From Phialocephala subalpina (Eukaryota > Ascomycota > Leotiomycetes > Helotiales > Mollisiaceae), in assembly GCA_900073065.1 (NCBI GenBank), contig FJOG01000027.1, forward strand, positions 687,728 to 751,727: a stretch of 64,000 nucleotides of DNA, in the 5' to 3' direction. The position numbers and the translations under genes were made by a program. Below, one piece after another: positions 30,329 to 41,924 of the stretch. The stretch's first letter is position 1. Every line of letters starts with the position of its first letter. The notes below the pieces were generated by a model, which saw only the letters and a list, made by a program, of their open reading frames with translations, did no database searches and was not told the origin of the DNA.

Positions 30329-32794
30329 ATGGAACTGAACAAATCATCGGCATACTTCACAGCCTTATCAGGTGCTGCCACCCCCGCTGGGCAAACGCCA
30401 ACAGAGGATGAATATCCACAGTCTGAATTGCCATCTCAACAAGCAGCTTTTGAATATATTGGACTTCGAGAGATCACACGGTAGCAATGGGAGATACTGA
30501 AGCCGCTTATCCGGAAAGTCTATATCGAGGAGAACAAGCCGTTCTCATACCTAGCTCAGATCCTCGAAAAGGAAGGCTTCAAACTAACGTAAGAAAAATC
30601 TCGTACCGCATTTGCTTTCAATGACTGGCACAGTGAGACGAGCTAACAGCGTTTCAGTAAGCGCCAATTTTCTCGAAAGATCAACGAGTGGGGATTCAGG
30701 AAGAATGTCTCGTGCTCTGAACGGCGACGGATCCTGCAGTCTCTTCCCAGAAGCATGAACGACACGCTTCCCGACTTTAAAGATTGGAGACTAAGAGGGG
30801 AAGTTAAGAAATTGGCGGAGGTATCGATATGAGGTTACGGTTGCATTACCTCCTCCCGGCCAGTTGGCCATGAGTAAGTCATATCAAATCAAGGCAGCCA
30901 ACAACCCTGTAATTCCTAACAAAAGGTTTTCCAGGTTCCAATCAAAATCTCGAGAGACTTTGTGATAACCAAAGCACGCAAACAAAATCTTCAGGATCTG
31001 AAGAGGCACTTGGTATACCCCAAGCCTCCGAGACTGGGGAGGATCTGGCTGGGGATTTGGGAGCAACATATGGCGATCATACCCCTAACGAGGGAGGCGG
31101 GGAGGTACCTCGCTTCGATTGGGCCTCAGTTGATGTCATTGGATCACTGGAGCTGTCTCGGCTTTTCAGGGGACTGGAAATTGACTGCGAGGCTTTTATC
31201 CCAATGTTGTCTCTGGATACTTTTGAGCCAGAACCCGCTGCTAAGGCTTACTTATCTGGCTCTGACATCCTGGACTTATTCAACGAAATAAATCAGGCGA
31301 TCCCCGTCCGTTTACGGCAACTAGAATTGGTCACGCACAGCGCGCCCAAATTAGCTACCCAGGACAATCAATCTCCACAGCACCCGTGGCGGGATATCGG
31401 TGCAGTCTTCTTCGGCTACGATCCCGGTCCTTTCAGCGAGGTATATGTGTTCCCGAGTTCGCACGATGCTCCGAACCGAGCGAAAAACTTTGAGAAACTG
31501 TCTTTATGGGAAGATCTGCAAGCTCAGAAAATCGAGCTAGAAGCGAAGTTTGCCAAACTTGAAACTCAATTCCGGATAAATCATCCAGCACACATAGAAA
31601 TGAGTGAGACCCTCGCAAAAATCTACTACAGGCTTCACGAAGGCAGAAAAGCCGAGATTATGTACCGGAAACTTGTGGAACTACACAGTCAAAGTTGTGG
31701 ACCGAATAGTTATGAGACTCTGGACACAATGATCAACTTGATCAAGTCCCTCGAGAGACAAGGCCGAGATTTGGAAGCAAGATCTTTGAGCCTCGACGTT
31801 CGCTCCATCATTTCAAAGCTATGCAATCCATGGCACCCCATATCTATAGCCGCTACCATCCAGTATGCTCGAATAGTCTCGAACTTAGACCTGTTTGAAG
31901 AAGCGGAACCTCTTCGAAGAGAAGTCCTCCAAATTAGACTCGTTACCGGGGGGGGGGGGGGCTAGAGAAAAAGAGACGATAATTGCGATGTCACAGTTGG
32001 GCAATACACTTGCTAAAAGGGGAACAAAGGAAGGAGAGACACTTTTGCGCACCGCTGTGCAAATTATCTCTGAGGATCCAGCCATAAAAGACACGGTAAA
32101 GTGCCAAGGTATGGAGCGTCTTGCTGACGCGATCTTCTATGGAAAGGAGGCATACGAAGAAAGCTACAACATAACAGCCAATGCAGTCGAACAGTTCACC
32201 GTCGCATTTGGACCAAGTCATCCAGCAATCTTGAATCTTCAGCACAGGCTTGCTTAGAGTTTGAGCGAAATGGGAAAGCTCAGTGAGAGCGAAAGGGTGT
32301 TCCGAGCCCTCATCTCTATACAGCGAACAGATGGTTCAAGATTTATAAGATCTTCTGAATGGAAATGGCCGTTCGGACTTGGTTACGTGCTTAAGAGGAT
32401 GGGGAATGTCGTGGAAGCAACCTCTTGGCTCGAACGAGCTTTCCTCGCGAGGCATGTTGCCTACGGAGCCCTGAAAACCGTGACATCGGGAATTTGCTGG
32501 GAGTTAGGAGACTGCTACGAAAGTCAATGGCGCTTTGACGACGCTTTGAAATTGTACCGCCAACTTATGTACAATGTTCTTCAATCTGGAGAAGGCTCAA
32601 TGGAAACCATGAAGCGGCTCGAATGGAAGATTTCATGTATTGAAGAGAAGATACAGCCAAGCGCCAGCTATTCGCCTCCCCCCGAGGAAAAACGTAGTCA
32701 ATATGACAATAGAAGATGGACTGGGCGAAGAAAAGGACAACGGATACTAGAGCAAGATGAACAAAAAGGTAGCATTCAAGGCTCAAGCACCTAG
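30329..32794 (+). pseudogene. Clr5-domain/TPR protein with several lesions
   Basis: N-terminus MELNKSSAYFTALSG, then a Clr5 DNA-binding-like domain: QWEILKPLIRKVYIEENKPF-SYLAQILEKEGFKLT, spliced across an intron (30589-30657) to KRQFSRKINEWGFRKNV. A TAG stands directly before QWEILKP. After the Clr5 block the frame is disturbed near 30800, and a likely intron starts at GTAAGT (about 30873). A long tetratricopeptide region follows: 31057-31965 (HPAHIEMSETLAKIYYRLHE, YETLDTMINLIKSLERQGRD). It runs into 14 consecutive G at 31948-31961, which shifts the frame; the correct frame resumes at AREKETIIAMSQLGNTLAKR. A second TAG (about 32255) follows LQHRLA, and TPR-like sequence continues in frame to 32794. 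The TAG codons fit C-to-T change of CAG. Probably dead, unless the G-run length varies. Confidence 0.7.
31948..31961 (+). repeat. Run of 14 G inside the TPR region
   Basis: The tract breaks the reading frame of the Clr5-TPR gene. Removing the run's excess by one or adding two bases would restore it, so this is either an assembly or sequencing error or a slippage site. Confidence 0.7.
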
Positions 32795-33069
32795 TGCTGT
32801 TATTTGATGACATAGATGTATTGGAAACTAGTCCCATCATTGCAAATAGATTGATGAACTTGCATTGAATCCATCCTTCATCCTTCATGACAGCACCGTT
32901 TTATCTCTCATGCAGACCCGAATGACCCACCTTCTTTCGAGGTCTGGGCTCTCTCCTAGGAAGCCTCTTATTCGATGACCGGCAAATTGCCTCCTCCCAA
33001 CTCTGTTGTTGAACTTGTATTTCTGGTTCGCTGTAATATCGTTGCATTATAAGACCTTCTGGACGAGTT
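32795..33069. other. Short convergent intergenic region
   Basis: Lies between the 3' ends of the Clr5-TPR relic and the HET relic. Nothing seen. Confidence 0.35.
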
Positions 33070-34199
33070 CTAGCAGATCAAAGAATGCCTCCCTCTCCAA
33101 ATCCACTTTTTGAAGCCCAAGCCCACCAGGACTGTCCTCGTCTCCTCCGGGTTTCTCGTCGCGATTGCAATGGCAATTTGGCTGGCATACAAATGCTCAA
33201 CTGCTTCTCGTTGTTCGCCACCTGCTCCGAGGAGCGTCTTGGGAGTCAAATGTCCTAGTAGAAGCATATCTTCGTTGTCGGAGGCTAGAGCTGTATCGAA
33301 GGTAGTTGGAGAGGCTGACGAGAGCGGCACTTGTATCTGAAAGGTAAAGAGTTAGTAGAGCCAATAACAAGATCTGCAAGTACTCACCCACTGTGACAAT
33401 CGTCCTCCTTGAGAAATCGTGGTCAAGATTTTGTCTGCGAAGCATCGGTTTGTACTCTATCACCAGTCCAGCGGCATGTTTTGTGTGCGCTGGAAATCGA
33501 GCAGGTTCAAAATCTCCACCAATATCCAAGCCTTGAAGCTCTGAAGATAGGTTTGGTGCTGACATCTTCTTGGGATTGAGTTGTTGAAGCAGATGGTTGA
33601 AATTCTTAAGCCTTGTAAGACTAAGCGGGTGTTATTATCTGTCTTGAGTAATACCGTCTGCTGACCTTTGCTTGCTACCCATTTAGAACGAAGAGGGCTG
33701 CCAGCGAGAATAGGAGGTGAGCCTGTGTTCTTGTCCCAACGAGGAATCCACGAAGGCATGCTGTCTTGATCCGTAGCAAATTCGTTCGAGGCCAAAGACA
33801 GCACGCCGAAATGCTCGGTGCCGCCAAAATCTTCTTGAAGGAAGTGACATACAGCATTGCCGTATACATTGGAAGCTGACTTTGTATAGTCTATTTGCAA
33901 AAGGGGAGTTTTGTACATCTAGGCCGCTTTGGACAGCGCAAGCAGAGCATAGACTTGTCTCGGGGATCTGCAGCCTCACATCTGGCGAAATTGACGACTA
34001 GGTGAAAAAGAGAGCTCTTGGATGGTGCATCACTCAAGGGAATAATGTCGGAAGCCCCTTCCATTGCAGCCACTCGCTGCGAGCGGGTCACAAAGCCAAC
34101 TAGATTTCGAGACAGCAACTTCGCAGCTAGAACATCCTGTTTCCATGAGATTTCCAAATCGCCAACAATGATCAACGCTGGCTTCCTGACACACTTCAC
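33070..34199 (-). pseudogene. HET-domain protein relic (middle and C-terminal part)
   Basis: From 34199: ALIIVGDLEISWKQ, then LVVNFARCEAADPRDKSMLC, the region after the HET domain where DPRD(R/K)xYALL is expected. A one-base indel after DPRD shifts the frame; the next frame reads QVYALLALSKAA, a TAG, then IDYTKSASNVYGNAVCHFLQ and DQDSMPSWIPRWD, both standard HET-protein landmarks. An intron (donor GTGGGT, about 33400-33340) then leads to IQVPLSSASPTTFDTALASD and RNPEETRTVLVGLGFK up to the stop at 33070. The HET domain upstream of 34199 is not recognisable. Confidence 0.65.
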
Positions 34200-36038
34200 T
34201 TACTCTGCCATAGGGTCTGTTGGCACCAATTTGGGTCAAGACATGGGGATCGATGTGCTGAGAAATGGTGGGTTTATGACTCTTGCTTCGGTCGGACAGT
34301 AGCTCGGGGGCAATGGTGTATCGGCCATCGTTCGCAGAAGCGGGTCGTAAGGCTACTTGAGCATAAAATGTCCCTTAGTTCGATTCTTCGCTATCTACTT
34401 TCTCTCTTGACGTTTGTATGCCGGAATATGCAACTTCGAGAGATGTTGAAAATCGAGAATGCGTAGTCCCAAGTTCAGAGGATAGGTCGAGATGTTCGTA
34501 TTCGATGTCTTTGTCCAGGCTCGCGCTGCTCATGCAATATTGGTTGCTATTTCTGTCAGCTGTATTCTGGCGTGCCTCCCTCACCTTCAAGAGAGGAGCG
34601 AGTTCCGGCCGCTCTGGACGTGGCAGGTCAACTCTCCTCATCTTACCTCATGGTTCATGTGGCTTATACCCCAACGGCTTTCGTCCGACAAATATCGAAG
34701 AAAGATATAGCTGTCATTGCGAGAGGTTTGCGAAATGATCCTGTGCTGGAAGTATTGCAGAGGGGGCGAGGAAGGAACCAGCTCGATGTCGTTGCTGCCA
34801 AGAGATGCTGAGTCAGCTTCCAACCATCAGTCTTGTCCAAACGACATACGAGCGCTCCAATATCACTGGAGCTGCATATGATGTCGCAATATATCGGGTG
34901 CTATTTCATTACTGGAACCCTCTCACCATATGCCACCCGTTTCTCGCATATACACCGCATCTATCAATCCCGCCACCCTCCAAAGCATTACGATCCAGAT
35001 GACGTCGAAGACGAGTCTTTCATACCACATATTGCAAAGTTCGAGCGTTGCCGTAGAAGAGAAAAGGAGGCTGACGGCAATAGAGCCGTGTTGAAGTGCG
35101 GAAACTTGGGCAGATGGAGAGCTGAGGCAGTACAGTTCTTCTTGATCGACAGAATGGGAAAGAGTCAAGGACGTTTCTGTACCAAGCCCCAAGCTTTGAC
35201 ATTCCCAGGCCAGCTCTCAAGACTCTCATATATTCTGATAAAAACTTGGTGCGGCATTTTTGTGTTTTGTTTTAAGTCGTTTGCTCTTTCGGTTCCTATT
35301 TGATCTGATCTCCATGGTCGAGAGCTGCTCACGTTAAGGACGTAAGAGGCTTGGACAACACCTGCAAGTGCATCGCGTTCCCATACCCATACTGACATCC
35401 AGACTTCTTATTTGTTCGTATCTGCTATTACTTGAGGTTGGGTTTCATATCGAATCTTGGTTTGTGTGTTCCTTGTTCAATGATCTGCAATCTTTCAAGT
35501 TTCCACGAGGGCTTAGAGAGACAACTTCTTATTAGTGCCTCATGAATTGAACTAGATGAAGAGTTTTGTAATGCCCCACCAGCTGAACCAGCATTCACAT
35601 TCCGTGTTGCGGCCAGGGCAGTACTCTCTCGTCGATATTGTGCAATTGGTCAGCGGCTTTTGAACCAGAAGCGAGCAGTAAGGGGGGTAAGCGAGCCTCA
35701 ACCGCAGCACTTCCCAATGCTCGCTGCGTCTTTTGCTCGGTACCTCGTCTTTGTCTAATTGCTTGGTACAGGAATCAAAACTTGATTGCACTTTGATGGA
35801 GCAAGTAATAGCAGCCAGTTCCACTCTGAGCTTCTCATTGGCAAAGCGATGCGGACGCATGAAGCAAGCTGATATTGAACTATCGACGAGAGTCTTTTCG
35901 ACTATCCAGGGTTCCTCCACCGCCTTCGCAAGCGCATATTGCAGTTTAGAATCATCCACCTCAGACTCCCGAATCTCTCTCGGCGTAGATGCCTTCACCC
36001 ATCATGTCCCTGAGATGCCAAGCACCGACATCCCCAGC
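34200..36038. other. Long stretch without a supported gene
   Basis: Overlapping frames of 60-150 codons on both strands (for example 34375-34823 minus, 34833-35303 plus, 35552-35998 minus opposite 35733-36155 plus) have no recognisable content, and I cannot choose between strands. May include degraded N-terminal sequence of the HET relic. Confidence 0.3.
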
Positions 36039-36936
36039 CTACATCTCGTATCTCCCAGGAACTGGGGTTGTAGCCTCGACAAAACTCGAGTGGAGATTTG
36101 GCGATGGAGCCTCAATGAGACCTGGATGAGTAACGAACCCCGGTTTGGTTTCTGAGTACGGCGGGCTTTTCTCCACCTCACCTGAGATGGAATACGCACT
36201 TAACCTCGGCATCGCCTCGTGCTTCTGCTTTCTACGTCCAAAAATAAGCCATCCAATAGCTATGAGAGCGATAACGACAATTGGCACCCCAAGACCAAGA
36301 CCTATCTTTGCTCCAGTACTCAGACCATCTGACGCAGGTATCGGGACGGCAGTGGCGGATGTGGTCGGTGAAGTCGTTACAGAAGCAGTGCTTGTTTTTG
36401 CTGTGACTGAGGAGGAGCTGGAAGTGGTAGAGCTCGCCGTTGTTGTTGAGGTAGTAGGAACAATAGCACTTGTGATGTTGATGTAATGGCTCCTTGCATC
36501 TTCATTCGCGACATTGGCATCGATGGTCGTCGGCTCCAAGTAGAGATCGAAGAAAAAGGCATGCGAGACTCCCAAGTCTTTGGCCGTCGACACGTTCCAA
36601 TTAAAGGAAGTTGTGTTGGAAGCCAAGTCTTCTGTAAACAAAGAGTCAGAACACTGTTCATTGGGAGTAGATAGAGAAGAGGAGGTAGAAAACCGTACTT
36701 CCAATGTACTCGAATTTAGAGCCGGCTACGTCTTGCCACATAATTAAGTCTAATAGCTGGTTCTGCTCTGTTGGTTCTAATGACCATTGAATGCGCAATG
36801 TCGACCCCATGGCAAAAACAGGATCGGCGCTGTAGTCTTGAGGAGGGAGCTTCCCAGCATCAGAGGGATCGATGAACGAGACGCTGCAAACTCCCTGGAA
36901 GAGCCCCCAAAGGAAGAGATGGAATAGAAGCTGCAT
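36039..36936 (-). CDS. Secreted-ectodomain single-pass membrane protein (Ser/Thr-rich, receptor or wall-sensor-like)
   Basis: Two exons 36699-36936 and 36039-36631 make 276 residues. Signal peptide MQLLFHLFLWGLFQGVCSVS. The ectodomain of about 150 residues has YSADPVFAMGSTLRIQW and QNQLLDLIMWQDV, a layout seen in many fungal membrane proteins with Mid2-like architecture. A Ser/Thr-rich stalk follows (about 125-180), then one membrane span (about 188-211, VPIVVIALIAIGWLIF) ending in the basic stop RRKQKH, and a 60-residue cytoplasmic tail with SPPYSETKPGF. The layout suggests a wall-stress or surface sensor; the ligand is unknown. A downstream in-frame ATG at 36704 inside the intron is not used. 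Confidence 0.75.
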
Positions 36937-37699
36937 TTTAGATGTACTTAAAGGTATCTGTTGTGTCTTTCTGACTGCGTAGCCAGAAACAAGATATGAG
37001 AGTTTGATCGGAAGTCGAGTTAGTAGGGAGGACAGATTTTAGCAAGATGCAGCACATAGAAGGAGTTTGACGCTGGAAGAGCTGCCCACCTAGATTATCT
37101 AATTCAGTTTGGCTCAGCTGCCAATATTCGAAAAGCCACCAAACGACACGGCTCAGGATCGGGTGGCCAAAGCAGAATGAGATCTACGCACTAACATCAG
37201 AAAACTAATACTTGTTCTGATCCGGATATCGTAGTGCGAAGCCACTGAAGCTTGACTGGACTCCACATCCGCCTACGCACCTCAGCCAGGATATTTCTTT
37301 TTGCGCGGCTGAAAATATCGTCAAAATAACGCCTTGCCAAGGTGTGGCTACCGCCACGAGTTGAGACGGGAACAAAAACGGTCTACACTCTCTCGCCTTC
37401 TAGATGATGCTGCTTCCCGAGCCAGCTATCAGGAGTCTAGATCTATTGCAGAGTAAACAAGTAGTCGTCTCCTGGGCTTGGGGAACGCCCGGCTCCTGCG
37501 GGTCATGTGGTGTTCGTCACAAAGTAAGACATTTTGGGCGTCCAAAATGAGGGGCTTGCTTCAGCCTCCAAACTTGTGGATCAGAGAAAGCGGAGAGCGG
37601 CATCCTTCGTAGGATAAATTTATATTGATTGGGAAAATCCGGGGAATAAAAGTGTTTACCAAGGTTGGTCGAGGTTCGTTCTGCTATACATAATTTCTA
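36937..37699. other. Intergenic stretch
   Basis: Promoter side of the membrane-protein gene and 3' side of the regulator. No gene seen. Confidence 0.35.
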
Positions 37700-39444
37700 C
37701 TACCACTCAATGACCTCCTCCACCGCATTCCTCACCTCATCGCCCAAATTGGTCAGCCTCATATATCTAAGTCTCGCCTTCCTGCCTATCGGATCAAACT
37801 TGGGATCCACGTTGGATATCCTCGCCCAGTCAGGAACATCCGCACAACACCTCACTTCCCCCAACCCCGCTTCCTCGATCTGCACCACCCGCTCTGCGAC
37901 CGTGGCCGTAAGGAACGAATTCCAAACTCCCTCTTGACTTTGCGCGCCCTTCAACAACGAGATAGCTTTTCGACGTATGAAGGGATCGCGACATCGAGCA
38001 GTGACTTCGTACAAAGGACCGATGATGCCCATATCGAGCGTAAATTGCGGTACCCCAGCATTGGACTCCAGGATTTCTGCGGCGAGATTAACGATCTTTT
38101 CATACATAGGACAGAACTCGTCCCAAACGGTCTGATCATCGAATCTCGATCGTTCTATTCTCAGAGATATAAATCCCACATCTCTCAATATCTGCAGCAT
38201 CCCCGCTCCCTTCTTCTCATTCTCCGACAGCTTCTCGCCATTAACAGAGAGAAAGGACTCGAAAGAAGCAGACCACGAGTCAATGATAGAAAGAGATTCT
38301 TGCCATACACTGAAGAGGTCGTTGAAATCTGGTCTGGTGTGAGACATTCCGCGCTCGTCTAGACTGTGCGAACAGCGGTTCCAGTTGAAGATGAAATGGT
38401 CGCGTGCTTGGGCGAGGGTGGAGAATGTGGCGGGCATTGGAAAGCCAAGGCGGGATTTGGATATTCGTTCGTAGAGGGCCCAGTGGTGGCCACCGACCAT
38501 CTAGGGGCTGTGAGCACAAGAAATGAGGAGGTGAGGTCAATGTACCTGTGAGACTGAGAAGTCGAGACGGAGGAAGAGGTCTTCTATTGCGGGTGTGGGG
38601 ATGTATGGATTGTTCGCCACGTCCAAAGAGTCGTGTGAGTACTTTCGCTTCTCATCGTCGTACTTCATCTCTATGAGAATTTTGCTGCCACTTCTGACAT
38701 GTGCGATAGCAGGACCGTAACTTCCTTGCATGCTCTGCGTTGATCAACTGAGTTTTGGACCTCGAAAACGAAGAACCTACCTCAAAGCAAGCAAACAAAC
38801 TGCATGCTGCTAGGCAAACATCTGCACTCGGACGCTTATTCCTCGAAACCGGGCTCATGAGGCTTTGAATGGCGAGGCTGTACTGCTGGAGTGCAAAATC
38901 ATCAAGACAATCCCGCTTGTTGATCAACCCATTGTGAGTAACAAATCTTTCATGGATAGAACCCAAGGCAATGATCGCATGTCGAATGGCAGGCTCGAAA
39001 TGACATGTTTGAAGAATAAGTCTGTCCCAGATATCTTCTCCATAGAATCTCGAGAACTGAGCTGCTGTTGTTTGACGGAAGAAGTGGAAGGAGCGACGCT
39101 CTCGGTCGGTGCCGATAATTCCGTGTGAGGGTGTGCTGATGAAGACGATGGAAGTAGGTGGACTGCTTGGTTTGCTCGAAGACAAGTCTTCTATATTCTC
39201 GTAGCCATCACAGGTACGACCTGTTGAAACACATCTCAGGCACGATGGGCGTTCTTCTCCGCACTTGACGTGCCGGACTGTAGTTTGTGAGCTTAACTCA
39301 TGAGCACCATAGAGGTCTTACTTCTGGAGTCTCATCAGCTTGAGGAACTGAGAGGGAATGTGGTACTCACTTGCATGTCTTACAGCCTGATCTCGTTTTC
39401 GGTCTGTATGTTCGCTTTCTCTGTCCCTTTACGACTCGAGGCAT
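37700..39444 (-). CDS. Zn2Cys6 transcription factor, first-intron join out of frame
   Basis: Exons: 39371-39444 (MPRVVKGQRKRTYRPKTRSG then CKTCK), 38781-39277 (RHVKCGEERPSCLRCVSTGR, TCDGYE), 38546-38734 and 37700-38500. The last three join cleanly (..LFACFE-SMQGSYG.., ..DFSVSQ-MVGGHHW..). They carry the fungal regulator middle-homology region: RSFHFFRQTTAAQFSRFYGE, then HFEPAIRHAIIALGSIHERF. The six cysteines of the DNA-binding cluster are all present, but the only good donor (GTGAGT, 39370) and acceptor (CTACAG, 39278) join exons 1 and 2 one base out of frame. An acceptor further upstream (TTAAG) keeps frame but lengthens the Cys loop to ten residues. So DNA binding may be impaired, or the sequence has an error. 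About 515 residues. Confidence 0.75.
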
Positions 39445-39932
39445 CTTCCACACTCGAGGTAAAGCCTGAAAATAGGTTCGATATCCTGAAAATCTTCTTT
39501 TTCGAATTGCTTCTTGGTACTAAAGTAACTTGCGATGATGTTTGAAGCTGCTGTGCGATTGTTGATCAATGCAGAACGTCGAAGGATCACGACGAATATT
39601 TGAAATGGTGGGGGTTGAAGTCCACAGGGCTGTGCCACGATGGCAGTCAGGGAGAAGCCTGCACTACAAGGATGCTCAGCGCCACACTCGCTAAATTTCA
39701 GGGGCCTGCTTGAACCAATTCCATTGCTGAATTTAAAGTTGGCCTAATAATTCTCCGTCTGACGCCCCACGAAGCTTGTATTCCTTCCTGTTTCCTGCTT
39801 CCATTTGCTGCTTCGTTTGAGCTGATAATATCTATATTATGTACTCCCAAAACTCCGCGAACCCATCAGGCATCTCAACTAGACTTGGTTCTATCCCACT
39901 CGCCAAACACAAACACTCTCCTAGATCACCGC
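39445..39932. promoter_or_regulatory. Upstream region of the Zn2Cys6 gene
   Basis: Intergenic sequence between the regulator start and the 3' end of the RTA1 gene. No gene seen. Confidence 0.35.
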
Positions 39933-41051
39933 TCAAGCTCCTAGAACCTGCATATTCTCACCCAAACTCGAGGCATCGCGATCCATCTTCGAGTAAACCT
40001 GCTTCGTCTTCCTCTCCTTTCTCCCCGGAATGTTGCTCTCCTTGCCTGCCATAACCCGCCCCGGATGCACCACATTTAAAAGCGCTAGCGCAAGCAGCAT
40101 TGGCAAGGAATCAAGACAGTATTGGAAGGCTTCGTGGTTGGGGATCTTGCTATTGAGTCCCTGGGAGTATTCACAGAGTCGGAAGATGATTCGGATCTGT
40201 GTTGATGACTGTCAGCAAATGCTGAGAAGGGTAGGACGGGGTAGGAAGGCACTTACAGTGATGAGTAACAGAGCAGCGTAGAGAGTGTAAAGGAGAGGTA
40301 GTGGCGAGTTGGAAGTCTTGATCTGACTTCGCTCCGCAAGGTACGTGCGATGGAATTTGATAGCAAAAACGAAGAACACCAAAATGAAAGCTTGTTGGAT
40401 CCCGACTCCAGCCATGTAGATATGCAGTCCTTTCAACACGTCACTCGTCGACTCATTGTTTCCGCTTGCAGATGCAGCGCCGTAGATTTGGATGATCAAT
40501 GCACTGTTCCATGTTAGTTGAGGAAGTGAGAACGAGGAGGGAGGTACGAACAAGACATCAAGAACCACGAAGAAAGTACCGAATCTCCATGCTGTGATCT
40601 TAAAGATCTTGGCATTGGAGATGTAGTTCCATACCATCCTTCCCATGACCATATATACGAAGGCATTTGTAAACAAGGGAGCAATCTACCCATCCTCATC
40701 AGCCTCATCCAACACCCTAGACAGGGCAGGAAAACACTTACCAGAATCAAAATGAACCAAGCAGCATAGCTCCCAAAGTTCGTTGGATTCTTGATACTGA
40801 TGACTCTGAAGATGTAACAAATTGTTTGCGCGAGTCCGGAAACGATGATGACCCAGCAATAAGCTTTCTTGTAGAGGATTGCTTGGACGATGTGGCCGAT
40901 TGTGGTCAGAGCGAAGAGGATTGTGAAGAAGTATGCTGCACCGATATTGGGGCAGAAGTTCCATTGCGTATCGTGTGCGGTGACATCTGAGAAGTTAGTC
41001 AATTTCGACGTCGTGGAGGATGTTGTATTTACCAAGGCAAGTTGAAGGCAT
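39933..41051 (-). CDS. RTA1-family lipid-translocating exporter-like membrane protein
   Basis: Five exons 41033-41051, 40742-40986, 40552-40685, 40257-40503 and 39933-40196 give 302 residues. The family has seven membrane spans and includes yeast Rta1, Rsb1 and Pug1, linked to resistance to sterol biosynthesis inhibitors and sphingoid-base export. Visible marks: NFCPNIGAAYFFTILFALTT (TM1), GLAQTICYIFRV, LFTNAFVYMVMGRMV, ALIIQIYGAA and the closing block TIRIIFRLCEYSQG followed by PMLLALALLNVVHPGRV. The stop lies 250 bp downstream of what the longest open frame suggests, because the last exon is read only after removing the intron 40197-40256. Intron 3 uses the donor GTTCGT. Confidence 0.88.
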
Positions 41052-41924
41052 CTTGATTGGTTGGAGGCGGGGTATTCTCGAGTTTCCGAAATGGCGCTGC
41101 AAAAATAGAGTATGATCTGAGAATGCTCAAGTCTCTGATAGTCGTAGTCTGATGGCTCTTGGGGGAAGGAGAATGTCCATCTCTTATATCCTCCCCTCGT
41201 CGTCCATACGAGCCCTCATCTCTGCCTCCACGTCAACGACACAGCTCGTAAGGACCCTGCAATACGCAAACCCTCCATGTCGCATCCGCTCCTCAGCCCT
41301 ATCATCACCTCCCTTTCAGGCCAAACTCAACATGAGCCTCATTCAGACCTTCAACATCCAGGTATCCATATCCGTCCTCCAAGATCCACGTTCAATTGGT
41401 CACATCGTTCATAGGCTTCGTCAGCCCCTAAAAACCGCTGTCGCTCGGTTCCACGACAGCGGCGCAGCGAGGCGAATTTAGTGGTCCCAGCATTGTGGCT
41501 TGCAGGTGAAAAGATTGGAGTGATTGGGCGGTTCGTACGGACATCCCTGGAGGCGGGAGGATCTGACCCGGTTTTGTGCCCCGCCATCGCCAGCTTGACT
41601 TCGATATTGCAAGACCATGGTCAAGACAGAAAAAGTTGTCCTTACGAGTAGGATAGGTAGGTTTGTTTGACTTTCAAATATCGAGCATGGCGCAGTTCTA
41701 AAAATGGTTGCCTGTTCCTGCATTTACGATGGAAAAAGCATCCACGAGTGCAAGCCTCTACGTGGGGTAATTGAGTTGTGGTGGTCGAGAACCTCATATA
41801 ACTTCTTCTCTTAAGCTTCAAACTTCTCAAATTTGTCCATTTCAGTCTCAATCAAAGCTTGAATCCACCAATCTACTAAGCCTAATCTTCATACTTCACG
41901 CAATTATTCAAAATATCCTCAATC
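41052..41924. promoter_or_regulatory. Divergent intergenic region
   Basis: Holds the promoters of the RTA1 gene and of the next gene. A 109-codon frame (41152-41481, plus) is probably fortuitous. Confidence 0.35.

Noticed and set aside
35552..36155. Overlapping 148-codon (minus) and 140-codon (plus) ORFs
   Set aside because: Neither has domain content and they exclude each other; the plus frame also overlaps the membrane-protein gene.
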